Below, in pieces: positions 32,811 through 44,029 of a DNA stretch of 64,000 nucleotides; the stretch's first letter is position 1, and every line of letters starts with the position of its first letter. Under the pieces are notes generated by a model. The model searched no databases. It was not told the origin of the DNA and saw only the letters and a list, made by a program, of their open reading frames with translations. Source of the stretch: Vitis vinifera (Eukaryota; Streptophyta; Magnoliopsida; Vitales; Vitaceae). The position numbers and the translations under genes were made by a program. The DNA lies in the NCBI RefSeq assembly GCF_030704535.1, contig NC_081808.1, forward strand, positions 17,792,501 through 17,856,500, given 5' to 3'.

Positions 32811-34120
32811 TGAATCTGGAAATGATTCAAGGAGAAATGTTTTTTCCCCTCTGCTTCATTAAATGCATTAACATGAAGCAAAAACAAAGCTTTTGGACAG
32901 TCAAAGCCAATGTATAAATTTGTATTTTTATTAAAGAGAAATTGATCTCCAATTCTTCTCTGGCACTGATTGTGTCTGGGTTTAGGGGTGTATTATATAC
33001 ATCTATACTGCCTGAAAATTGACAAATCACATTATCATTTTTGTTCTATCAATCCCTTCATTCAATGGACTTCATGACTGTTATAGTATGTCCATGACAG
33101 TCGTTTAATTTATGTTGTTGGGGTCCTCAAACTCTGGGGTGTTTTAGCCACCCTGGTCTAAAACTGAAATTTCTGAGTTGAATCCTCGTTTGGCATGTGG
33201 GAAAAAGTGCTGATTTGTCAGTGAGATAGCAGATATCTTTCTCAGAAACTATCCAGTGAGGGCCTTTGAATTTCTTCACTGATTTAGTCAATGTTTTTGT
33301 GCTGAGAAAAAGGCATTAGGAAAGGGGTGAAGCAAATTGAATCAGCTAGATGGCCTACCAGCTATCCGTTACACATCACCATGAAGATGAAAGATGCCAA
33401 AAGAGTCGTTCATTCCAGATCAGCACATGGACACTTGGTCATCACTTTAACTTGTTGAGGAGTTTCAGTCCTTTTCCAATGGCCACTTCCTTCTCCACAA
33501 TGGCCTATCTTATTCTGCAAAAGGTCTGGCTATATCCATGGTCATGCAAAAATCCACCAAGTCATGGACCCCCCACCTCCTCAAGTGGTAAAACACCATG
33601 GAAGTTAGAACATGGTGCTTGGTTCGATAGTTCCTGATAACTTCTGATATAAAAATCCAGGGAATATGACACTCTCATTCAACTTCCAACTATTTAGGAC
33701 AAAGTGACTGTTGGGATTGGTGGTTGGATCTATAATTTCTTAAGGATGACATATAAGCCTTCAAATATTGAGAGATCTTCACAATATCTATTCTTTAGGA
33801 TTGTCATTCGACTGATGCAGTAACTCATCTATCATACAAATGCCTTTTTGCTTTATTTATTTATTTTTTCCTAATATCAAAAGATAACTGGCTTCATAAA
33901 GCTCAAATGCTAGCTCATAAAGCTTCATTGACGCATCCACACAGTCAGCATATTCAGCTTCCATGCAGACATCTTAAATAACAAGACCAAACAACTTTCT
34001 TTTAACCCTATCTTGGATCTTGTCCCAAAAGAACTGGTTCATTTTACTATAGCCTTTAGAAATGTGAAGAATTTTCTTTGAAGTTCTCATGTCGATCTGT
34101 GCCTTTCTTTTTGTTGCTGA
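32811..34120. other. Intergenic, duplicated flank upstream of gene C
   Basis: Stretches near 33080-33180 and 33340-33480 resemble 36290-36430 and 36590-36720 (GATGGCCTAC, CATTCCAGAT, GAGGGGTTCAGTCC-like). No intact gene. Confidence 0.5.
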
Positions 34121-34128
34121 TCCATGAA

Positions 34129-34186
34129 TGACTCATCCAACTAAAGTTAGAGGTTCACCTACCATGTTCTTCCCTTTAAATACACT
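34129..34186 (+). promoter_or_regulatory. Core promoter of GEM-like gene C
   Basis: ATGACTCATC at about 34128-34137, then CCCTTTAAATACAC from 34172, about 100 bp before the ATG. Same arrangement as genes B and D. Confidence 0.6.
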
Positions 34187-34281
34187 TGCATTCTTCAAGG
34201 TTTGATCAACCTCTGAAAGTACCACCTCTTCAATCTCTGAAAGGGAGAAAACATTGGCAAGCACTAGTTGCAGTTTGAGAT

Positions 34282-35232
34282 ATGAAGAACCAACTTGCAG
34301 GACAGATCATTGGAATCCCAGTTAGCCGCCAAAATGAGAATCCCTCTTCCTCAAATACATCTCTGGCATTAACTCATAGTAAGATTCTCTCTCTATCAAG
34401 CATACTCAGCCACTCTTTTCTACTTTTCATATCAGCTACGGTTCTACAGAACTTCAATGGAAGTCCTTTGGCTAATGGGGTTGTCTTTAAAATTTCAGGT
34501 AAGGTGGACAGAAAGAAGAAAATGATGAACAGACATGAGAAAAAGGCCTATAATTTTGTACAGGGAATCAGAGAGCATGGTATATACTTGTTTCATCTTT
34601 CATTCAACCTTATCCTCCAGGATTAAATAGTATGATGACAATATACAATAAAACCTAAATTTGGTTTATTTTACATGAAACTGCAGTGAGATTAGGGCCT
34701 AAGATCTCTGAAACTGTGAAGGGGAAGTTGAGCTTAGGGGCTAGAATTCTTCAACTAGGGGGAGTGAAGAGAGTTTTCAAGCAAATTTTTGGTGTTGAAG
34801 AAGGAGAGAAGCTATTGAAGGCTTCTCAATGCTATTTATCAACAACAGCAGGTCCTCTAGCTGGCCTCCTCTTTATCTCTACTCAAAGGGTTGCCTTTTG
34901 CAGTGAGAGATCAATCAAATTCTTTTCTCCAAATGGTGAATTGGTTAGATTTCATTACAAGGTGGGTTACTCACTTAACTCTTTCTCTAGATCTCTCACT
35001 TCCTATTTCTCCATCTCCATGTTTTCTATCATCTAAGAGGAAATCTTGCTTTGTGCAGGTCTCAATCCCACTGAGAAAGGTAAAGAGAGTAGACCCAAGT
35101 GAGAATGTGAAAAACCCATCTCAGAAGTACATGGAAATAGTCACTCTGGATAATTTTGACTTCTGGTTTATGGGGTTCTTGAATTACCAGAAATCTTTCA
35201 ACTGTCTCCAACAGGCACTGTCTCAATCTTGA
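34282..35232 (+). CDS. GEM-like GRAM-domain protein C (4 exons, 208 aa)
   Basis: Exons 34282-34378, 34499-34579, 34687-34961 and 35059-35232 sum to 627 nt without a stop; the introns are GT-AG. The exon sizes 97, 81 and 275 equal those of gene A, and the last exon is shorter (ends in SQS). Exon 2 diverges (KVDRKKKMMNRHEKKAYNFV), while exon 3 keeps VRLGPKISETVKGKLSLGAR and ASQCYLSTTAGPLAGLLF, and exon 4 keeps DNFDFWFMGFLNYQ. It is expected to be a membrane-associated GRAM regulator like its paralogues. The sequence groups with gene D in exon 1 (MKNQL or MKNQV start, NENPSSSN) and in the last exon. Confidence 0.94.
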
Positions 35233-36280
35233 ATGAGTTACAAACCAAACCAGAAGTGATTCAAGTAGAATGGTTTTCCTCTCTGCTTCATTAGGTGTAT
35301 TTACATGCAGCAAAAATCTGCACAGCCCGAAACTCTGTATAAAGTATTTATTAATGAAATTTGATCTCCTATTCTTCAACTATTGTTAAAGTTAGAATGA
35401 GCTCCACCGAAGTTGTTGATGTTTTATAAGTTTTATGTATGCATTCTTACACTTAGGGTTTATCTCAAAAAATCCAAGAGAATGACTCAAGCAAAGAACA
35501 CAAAACTGACATCAATGTGACTATGTTAGTTCAGTCAGAGCTTAAGTAGTACACAACTTTCTAGCATCCATGAGTCAATTGAGTTTTCTCTTGGCATATT
35601 TAAAGGTCTACTGTTGTCAAAAACTGTCACGACCCATGTATGTATTGTCTACCCCATTGGCTCTCACGACTTTCAAACACAAGCCATGTAAATATTACTC
35701 TGGATCAATCTCATGACTTTAAAATATAAATCACGTAAATATTGTTTACTTTAAACACACTAGTTTTGGGACTTCAAAACTTGAGCTTATTAGGAAATAT
35801 CTATTATTGTGAGGGTATCACATTCATCTTCCTTCTCTTAAGGAGTATCAATCACAATGAATTATCACATTCACCTGCACATGAGGAGTCATGGCCGTAG
35901 GGAATACCAGCCCCCCAAGTGGACACTTCTAGATGGGAAGTAGCTATACCACTATGAATATTGTCTACCTTTGGTTCACTAACGTAGTTTAAAATACATT
36001 CAAACAAACCAGCTGGGTCTGACTCTTATAATTGTTAGACACTTCTCCCCAAATAGCGTGAGATGTCATTCTTTAAGACTATTTTAACTGAATCTGAATA
36101 GAAATCCCCCCATTGCATTCCTAACATTGACATGCAACTTAAGGGGGAGTAATAGTTTATATGGCATGTTACAAATACAGGTCAAGTAGTTGAATTTAAA
36201 TCATCAGTGGAAACATAACGTCTTGCAGAACCTTCAATAAAAGGAGATGCTCTTGTCCCCTTCACTCATTTTGTTCATAG
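35233..36280. other. Intergenic, no gene recognised
   Basis: 3' flank of gene C followed by unique AT-rich sequence. No coding potential was supported. Confidence 0.5.
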
Positions 36281-37349
36281 CAGCCTCCATTCAATGGATT
36301 TGAATGGTATTCTTCTCCATATTTTAATCCAAAACCCCCACTGTTGTTCGTTATAATGCAGCCATGACATATTTTATGTTCCTGGGGTCCTTGAAATTGT
36401 GAAGTGCCTTTGCCACCCTATTCAAAACACCAAAAACCCTAGAGTTGAATCCTAGTTTGACACATGGGAATGGGGCCGGGCTGATGTGGTATTGACATGG
36501 CTGCAGGTGTCTCCTTCTCGGAAACGCGTCTTGGCCGATTTAATGGATGTGCTTGCTTGGGGAAAAGCCATTTGGAAAGGGTTGAGTCATCTTGCATCAG
36601 CTGGGATGGCCTACAAGCCATTGCTTACACCGCAGGATAAAGGTGAAAGAATGCCAAAAGGATTGCATTCCAGATAGGCATATGGGCACTTGGTCTTGTC
36701 ACCTTGACTTCTTGAGGGGTTCAGTCCCTTTCCAATGGCCTCTCTAGTCTTTTCCTTTGATCCCCACAACCCAATTCCCAGGATCTCCATATTCCCACCC
36801 ACTCCAAATTCAGAGACTCAAAAAACACTGAAAATTTTTGGGTTGAAAACAGCTTTCTTGTTTTTTTTTTTTTTGTTTTTTTTTTTTAAATTGTTCTAAA
36901 ACAAAGTAATTTTTTGAAACAAATTTAAGATGCTTTTAAAAAATATTCTAGGGAACAATGAGAGAATAAGCCAAAATTTTTTGTATTATACGTGATTGTA
37001 AAATGCCTTCACAATCCAAAAATCTATGTTTTATATTTGAGGTCTCAAAAATAATTTTATTCCTGAAAATTGTTTTTGAAGATATTACCCAATAGGCCCC
37101 CCCTTAAGTTCAGGTTTTCGCATACTCCGAAAATCTTTTAGAAAAATATCATGCTTGGAACTTCAAACTTCCTCCTTCAAAATTTCCATTTGTATTTAAT
37201 CAATAATGCTACAATCCTCCTAAGTAAGCTCAATTAATGTTCATCCATTTTCACTTAATTTGGTCCCGTGTCAATATCCAAATACACTTCATATTCGAAG
37301 TTCCTTTTAGCTAAACTTTTGTATCTTTTGTACTAAATATCTCTTTTCC
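36281..37349. repeat. Partial duplication unit without a GEM gene, then AT-rich DNA
   Basis: 36281-36840 resembles the region upstream of gene C, including a degenerate secreted-like ORF on the minus strand (36530-36700). No GEM-like exons follow. A T-rich tract lies at about 36860-36890. Confidence 0.5.
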
Positions 37350-39130
37350 TTCTACAAAAACTTTAAGCTGGAGGAGAAGAAGACGAGAGAAGAAAACATA
37401 TAAAGAAGAAAATGATTCTGGTATTTCTTGTCTCTTATACAGTGAGATAAAAACAAAGGAATATATATGGGAACAACCTGTACACGTGGCCCTATTAGGA
37501 TAAAACAACTAGAAACTGAATGTAACCAAAATACAATATTATTTGTGTTATTTACTCTGCTTATCAGCCCCCCGCAAACTCAAAGGCCTAGTGAGGACTA
37601 TGAGTTTGTTTCAAAAATGAAGACGGTGAGACAATCAGCAAGTTGATCAGCAGATGGAGTATAAAGCATAGCAAGAGTTTTGTGAAACACCTTTTCCCGG
37701 ACAAAATGAAAGTCAATCTTGATGTGCTTTGTTCGACCATTGAAAGATTGGATTCGCAATCATATAGTTGGCACTAATGTTGCCAAAGTAGAGGTAAGGA
37801 ATAGAGTTGGTTGCAATGTTGAGTTCTCGAAGAAGAGAGCCAATCCAACTTAATTTAGTAGCACCATTTGCAACAGCCCTGTATTCAGACTCAGCAGTGG
37901 AACGAGATACAACTTTTTGCTTTGTAGAATACCATGAGATGATGTTAGAGCCCATAAACACAAAGTAGCTGCTTGGACTTTGATGATCATCAAGGCTGGA
38001 AGCATAGTTAACATTAGTAAAACATGTTAAATTGTAATCTGGAGTGGCTTGGATTGAAAGACCATAATGAGAAGTCCCTTTCAGATAGTGTAAAATGTGT
38101 TTTACAGCCTGCCAATGAACATCAGAAGGAGAATGCATAAATTGGTCGACTTTGTTCATAGTAAAGGAAATATCAGGCCTTATTAATGTGCAATACTGAA
38201 GTGCCCCAACTACACTTCTGTATGCAGTGCCATCTTCAAGAGGAGTCCCATCATAAAGGGAGAGAGAATAACCAGAAGCCATAGGGGAATGAAACGGCTT
38301 AGAATCAGTCATGGAGGTGCGGGCAAGAATATTTGTGATGTACTTATGCTGACTGAGATGTAGACCAGAAGCAGAACGATGCACCTCGATGCCTAAGAAA
38401 TAGTGAAGAGGTCCCAGATCTTTAATGGCAAAATGATGACCAAGTGAAAGGATGAGCTGGGAAATAGACTCAGAATGAGTGCCTGTGACAATGATATCAT
38501 CAACATAGATGAGTACGACAAGAAAAATAGAACCTGACTTGTAAATGAACAATGAAGAATTTGCAAGAGAACTAGTGAAGCCCCACTGAGAAAGAGCATG
38601 GCTTAGTTTGGTGAACCAGGCACAAGGAGATTGTTTGAGACAGTAGAGTGCTTTCTCCAATTTACACACATGGTTGGGGAATTCGAGGTGAAAAAACCTA
38701 GTGGTTGCATTATAAAAACTTCTTCAGTAAGGTCACCGTGTAGAAACTCATTTTGGACATCTAACTGTCAGAGAGGCCAATTTTGAGAGATGGCAAGGGT
38801 GAGAACTACACGGATGGTAATAGGCTTGACTACCGGGCTGAAGGTTTTAAAAAAATCCAAGCCAGCTGTTTGGTGATAACCTTTAGCTACCAAACAAGCT
38901 TTGTATCGATCAATACTACCATCAGCTTTCAGTTTAAGCTTGTATACCCACTTGCAGCCAATGACTTTACCATGAGCAGGAGAAGGAACCAAGTGCCAAG
39001 TCATGTTCTTAATCAAAGAGTTTAATTTTTTTTTTTCTCTCAATTTCTTACTCTTATCATGCTCGTCTACACCTATAATATACTTGAAATCAGTGGTCTT
39101 GATCTTAATCAAATGACTCTCCTCGAGTTG
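37350..39130 (-). mobile_element. 5'-truncated, decayed copia element (RT, RNase H and 3' LTR)
   Basis: The minus strand holds the RT and RNase H part followed by a purine tract (GCGGGGGGC at about 37567-37575) and an LTR start TGATAAGCAG at 37566. The LTR runs to an uncertain end near 37350 and contains a CCATATATATTCC TATA-like stretch. Gag, protease and integrase are absent, and no second LTR was found. Confidence 0.85.
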
Positions 39131-39166
39131 GCATGCGACTACATAAATAATATGTGAGTTAGCCAC
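37713..39166 (-). pseudogene. copia RT/RNase H remnant
   Basis: Two frames, 39166-38768 and 38669-37713, are separated by frameshifts near 38670-38770. Motifs: KVIGCKWVYKLKLKADGSID, LVAKGYHQTAGLDF, YVDDIIVTG, LGPLHYFLGIEV, a degenerate RNase H, and YFGNISANYM, where active copies usually have a Cys-Asp-Asn motif. The first part of the 39166 frame (about 39166-39060) may be unrelated flank. Confidence 0.88.
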
Positions 39167-39169
39167 TTA

Positions 39170-39750
39170 GGAATATTTTGTAGTTTTCATGAGACGATAC
39201 TGACGCCAGTCGTGCTTGGAGCTCGTTTGGCATTCTTCCAATTTTCACTAAAATTTAAAAAGAAATATCAGCGGTGATGAAAAGTAGTTTCAGCTTTTGG
39301 AAAACTACAGTTTTAAAAGTATTATAATTTTTTAAAAAATAAAATTTAAGTGTTTATAAAACAAGAATATCAAATTATTATTGGTAAAATATATAAAGAA
39401 AATCATAAAAATTGGAACTGTAACGTTCGAATAGAGACATTTGGCTTACTTCACAAAACTAGTATCAAAGTGCATGCGACAAAACTAGTAAAATGTTTGT
39501 AAAAAACTATTGCAAAGTGATTTCTTAAAATGAATCCCGGACAGGACCTAATCTGCTTCTTTTCGTTGCTGAAAAGATTGGTCGGACTTTCTTGAAACAA
39601 TATACTGCGAAAGCCAGACATAAAAGCCCAAGCTCTCGCTGTCAGAGAAAAATTGGAGATCAATTTCTTATTAACAAAAATTTTTGTATACATTTTTTAT
39701 GTAGAGGGCAAAACCATTTCTGCTTCCATCACTTTTGGGTTCATGTGTAA
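39170..39750. other. Intergenic, 3' flank of gene D
   Basis: No gene recognised. Short AT-rich stretch beyond the stop codon of the minus-strand gene D. Confidence 0.45.
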
Positions 39751-39755
39751 CTCGT

Positions 39756-40877
39756 TCAAGATTGAGACATTAATGCCTTTTGGAGACAGTTGAAAGCTTT
39801 CTGATAATTCAAGAACCCCATAAACCAGAACTCAAAATCATCAGCAGTGACTACTCCCATGTACTTCTGAGATGGATTTTTCATATTCTCACTTTGGTCT
39901 ACTCTCTTTATCTTTCTCAGTGGGATTGAAACCTGAAAAAAGGAAAAAAAAAAAAAAAAACTTTAGATAAATGTTAACAAAGAATAGATATATATAAAGA
40001 AAGATAGTTATGTGAGTAACCAAACCTTGTAATAGATTCTAACCAATTCACTATTTGGAGAAGAGAATTTGATGGATCTCTCACTGCCAAAGGCAACCCT
40101 CTGAGTAGCGAGAAAGAGGAGGCCTGCTATGGGGCCTGTTGTTGTTGATAAATAGCATTGAGAAGCCTTCAACAGATTCTCTCCTTCCGTAACCCCAAAA
40201 AGTTGCTTAAAAATTCTCTTCATGCCTCCTTGTTGAAGAATCCTTGCCCCCAAGCTCAGCTTTCCCTTCACAGTTTCAAAGATCCTAGGTGCCAATCTTA
40301 CTGCACTTCCAGAAAAAAGTTTATAAGAAAAAAAAAAAAAAAAAGATCAATTAATTATTACTAGAATGTTGTTCCATAGAAGTAATTCTTATGATTCAAT
40401 ATATATATTCTCTTGTTTACTTCAAACTCCCACCAGCCAAACAAGCCAAACAAATACATAAACTACATGTCAGACCTATATCTATATAGGAAGTAAGAGT
40501 CCCAGGAGATATGCATGCCTCAATTCTCAGTCAAGACATGCTTTTATGTTTTGGAAATTGACATGAAGAATAAGAGAAGGTTAAGTACTTGCCATGTTCT
40601 CTGATTCCATGCACAATGTTATCACCCTTTTTCCCATGTTGGTTCATCATATTCTTCATCCTATCCACTTCATCTGCAATTTTGAAGACAACCCCATTAG
40701 CAAAAGGACTGCAATTTTGAAGTGTTAAGTAGAAAGTAGTTATATGGGCATGTGGTTGAAAGAGAGAATCTTAATCTTACTATGATTTAATGGCAGAGAT
40801 GGATTTGAAGAAGAGGGATTCTCATTTGGGAAGCTGATTGGGATTCCAATGACCTGTCCAGCAACTTGGTTCTTCAT
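39756..40877 (-). CDS. GEM-like GRAM-domain protein D (4 exons, 209 aa), with a GC-AG intron
   Basis: Minus-strand exons 40877-40781, 40673-40593, 40300-40026 and 39932-39756 give 630 nt open throughout. Exon sizes 97, 81 and 275 match genes A and C. Intron 2 starts GCAAGT (40592-40591 are GC) instead of GT, with an otherwise consensus donor and a normal AG acceptor. Exon 3 reads VRLAPRIFETVKGKLSLGAR and ASQCYLSTTTGPIAGLLF; exon 4 has SIPLRKIKRVDQSENMK, DDFEFWFMGFLNYQ and ends MSQS. It is the only inverted member of the cluster. GRAM/GEM-like membrane-associated regulator by family; expression and role are not known. Confidence 0.93.
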
Positions 40878-40972
40878 ATCTCAAACTTCAACTGGTGTTC
40901 CACAATGCTCTCTCCTTTCAGAGATTGAAGAGGTACTACTCCCAAAGGTTGATCAACCCTTGGGGAATGTAA

Positions 40973-41030
40973 GGGTATTTAAAGGGATAAAAATTGTTGG
41001 TGACTCTCAACTTTTAGTGGAATGAGTCAT
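40973..41030 (-). promoter_or_regulatory. Core promoter of GEM-like gene D
   Basis: The minus strand reads ATGACTCATT (about 41021-41030) and then CCCTTTAAATACCC (about 40974-40987) upstream of the ATG at 40877. Equivalent to genes B and C. Confidence 0.6.
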
Positions 41031-43704
41031 TCATGGGGTCATCAACAACAAGAAAGGCACAGACAAGAAATCTTTAAAGATTTCTTTTATGAAAGATTGT
41101 CAAGAAAGATACAGTTTGTGGTGGAAGTATCAAATCATCAAAGATACTAGAACAAAGATGTAAGGTTAGAAAAGGGTTTGTTTCTTGTTATTTAAGGTTT
41201 GTTCGGTTGCTTACATGGTAGGGCTTTGCATGGGACTCAATAATTTCATGCATTTAAAATCCCCTTAATGATAAGTAATAGGGCTTAAGAGCATGTAAAT
41301 GGATAGCCTCTAGAATGTTCTTGACAGTTATTTTATGCTAGAGCTGTCCAGTGCTTTTTCCACCCTAATCAATAATTGAAAATTCTTGAGCTAGACATTG
41401 TAGAAACTTGAAGGATTAGGGGGTGACTCCCTTTTCGAAAAATATGAAATAAATTTGTCCCCTGATGAGTTTGGTAGTCGAATATAACCCTGGAAGATGA
41501 TATGCCAACAGTAGCCCTAGTATCATTTGTTATGAGAGTGAAAGCTTTAATAGTACAAGATGTTGTTTTACATATATGTTTAACTCCATCTCATAATTTT
41601 TCTCTCTCATAATTTAGAATATTTATTAGGATATTCCAGCCAACTCGTAGGATATCTAATTTTACTAGGAAATACTAATATGTAAAATAATCTACATAAT
41701 ATTCTTTGAGACACTTAATAAATCATTAAGATATGTAAGATGTTTAATGGCTAACAAGTCTTGAGCCTAACTAGAGCCCAAGAGAATGAGCTGAGCCAAG
41801 AAAATAAAACAGACACCTATATGAAATTTTGTAGGGAGACCTCTAAACTTTGAACCAGTTTATCCCATTTGAAAGTTTTCTACAAGGGAATATAATCGAG
41901 CTTTCTTGTATGAGAAATTGCTAAGTAGGTTTCAAACTTTGAGCTAGTCAAATTAGGCCAGTTTCACTGGGATGAAGACATATGTGAATGATTGTAAGCC
42001 ATATTGAAATTAAAATTGTCATTACTTACATCAAGATTAGATTAACAACTCTCCATCTTATTATCTTTATGATTGATGATATAATATTTTATCTTATACT
42101 TTGTTTAATCCAATTTTAAATTGAATGAAATTATAATCTAAGCATGTTTAATCTGAATTCATGATCAAAGGAGATTTCCTAGGCATTGCCTATTTGAAGT
42201 CGCATTGTCTAGGTCTTCAAAAGACGATTTTTATCTACGCTGCCTAGCCTAATGGCCTAGGCGACCCAGAACGATTGCCTTTGACTAATCTGAAGATTCA
42301 AAGACTTGGTTGAAAAATGATTTTTGATGGCATTTGGATATGAAATAATGAAGAGAAAAAAATCAATTAGAAACAAATAATTAACATATCCTAAAAAAAA
42401 ACAATATTTTTTATTCTTTCTTTTATCCTTATTTTGTGGAAAAAAATAAAAAATAATGAATATTTAAAATAGAAATATCTGAAAAGTTTCCCCACATTCA
42501 CAACCACATGCTTGTCATATCATGTTGACATGGGTGGGTGAAGCTGAAGAATCCGACTATCAAAGATTAAACATAGATCTTTTTTTTTTTTACTTATTTT
42601 AGTTTTCTTCCTTTTTGTATCTTTGCCCCAAGAAATTCTTGCAGAATCACTGGAAACCAATGCTAATGATTTGCCTTGAAAAGTTGGAGGAAAGTAAAAT
42701 GGAGAGGAAAATTATAAGGAAAGAAAAAGGTGAAGTTGTGGAAAAATAGTTATCATGATATGGAATTGCATCATATTGGTATTATCATATGAAGTGTATA
42801 CTTGACTTGATAGGACTGATTCTATCAAATATAGAAGTGGCAGGTAGTTATTTTGCTAGTTTGGGATAATTTTCTGTATAATTTTGATACAATCATTTTC
42901 AAAAAATCATATTGATATGATAAAATTCTCATTAAAATTGAAATAAATTTATGCATAAGTCATATAGCTTCTAAAAATATTGATATGAATTTCATTTTGT
43001 TGATAGATACAATCCTATGTTATATATATATATATGTACTCTACAAACATTGTGACTACTATTTCTACAAGAAGATTTCTATTTTAAAAAACAAAAAAAA
43101 AATATTTGAATTTTGGATAAAAGATTATTTATTAATATTACGTTTTAAAAGCAAAATGACTTTTTACAACATATTTAAGGTGTTACCCCTTATTATATTA
43201 AAATAAGAAAAGACATGTTTGAGAGTGTAACGACATTGACTTGCCAACTAGCACTAAAGTTATTTTATAAGAAAATCTCAAAAAAAATCATGTCTCTTAA
43301 TAATAAATCATCCTTTTGCACGAAATTCATAATCCAACTATTGCAATTTATCCAAAATAGTAGTAGTATTTTAAACTACTAATAATAAAATGTCACTATG
43401 ATACTAAACTCAAGACTAAGAACTAAGTGATCTTTTTTAGATGTGTTTGTAAAATGACTTTGGTACTTAGCCTCTAGGTTAGGGTCATTACAAATAGTAT
43501 CAAAGTTGATATTTGACCTTGGTGTGAGAGTTTGTTTGACTTCATAAAGGTATCTGTCTATTTGGTTCCATAACCTCATTGGGTACAATGAAGATGTTGT
43601 GCTTATATGGAGGGAGACTGCAATATCTTACATTGGATAAAGGAGAAAGTTCTTTGTGCTATATATATGAACTTAATTTTGTAGATGTTTTTTAAAGTCA
43701 TGGG
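41031..43704. other. Intergenic, no gene recognised
   Basis: AT-rich DNA. A GC-richer stretch near 42180-42275 (repeated CCTAGG and GGCCTAGGCGA words) looks like a repeat relic. Short (TA)n at 43022-43036. The frame at 42985-43206 is low-complexity. Confidence 0.5.
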
Positions 43705-43709
43705 GGCTC

Positions 43710-43947
43710 TATAGAAGAAATAACACTGCTATTTTCAATGAAATTTTTCACACACTTTTATTGATGTAATAAGAGCTGACTTATATACATAGCTAGGAAA
43801 AACTATTTACGGCAATGTACATTAATTTTTCTACAACTACGTAGCAGTTACAGATTTGTTAAAGTCAACAGATCAAACAATGATTACAAGAATATACAAA
43901 ATTGATTTTGAATGTTCTTGCTTGATTGTAGGCTATCTGTTCAATCA
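43710..43947 (-). repeat. 3' LTR of the older copia element
   Basis: Pairs with 48295-48532, about 94 percent identical by eye. Ends in TATA on the side next to 43710. Confidence 0.9.
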
Positions 43948-44029
43948 TTGCCTTGATCCTTGCAGTCTGTTTTTATACGCGCCCGCAAGATTGAGCTTCC
44001 ATCAGCAAGCCCAATCTTGTATCTCAACA

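Noticed and set aside
42985-43206. 73-aa plus-strand frame
   Set aside because: AT-driven low-complexity frame with no support.
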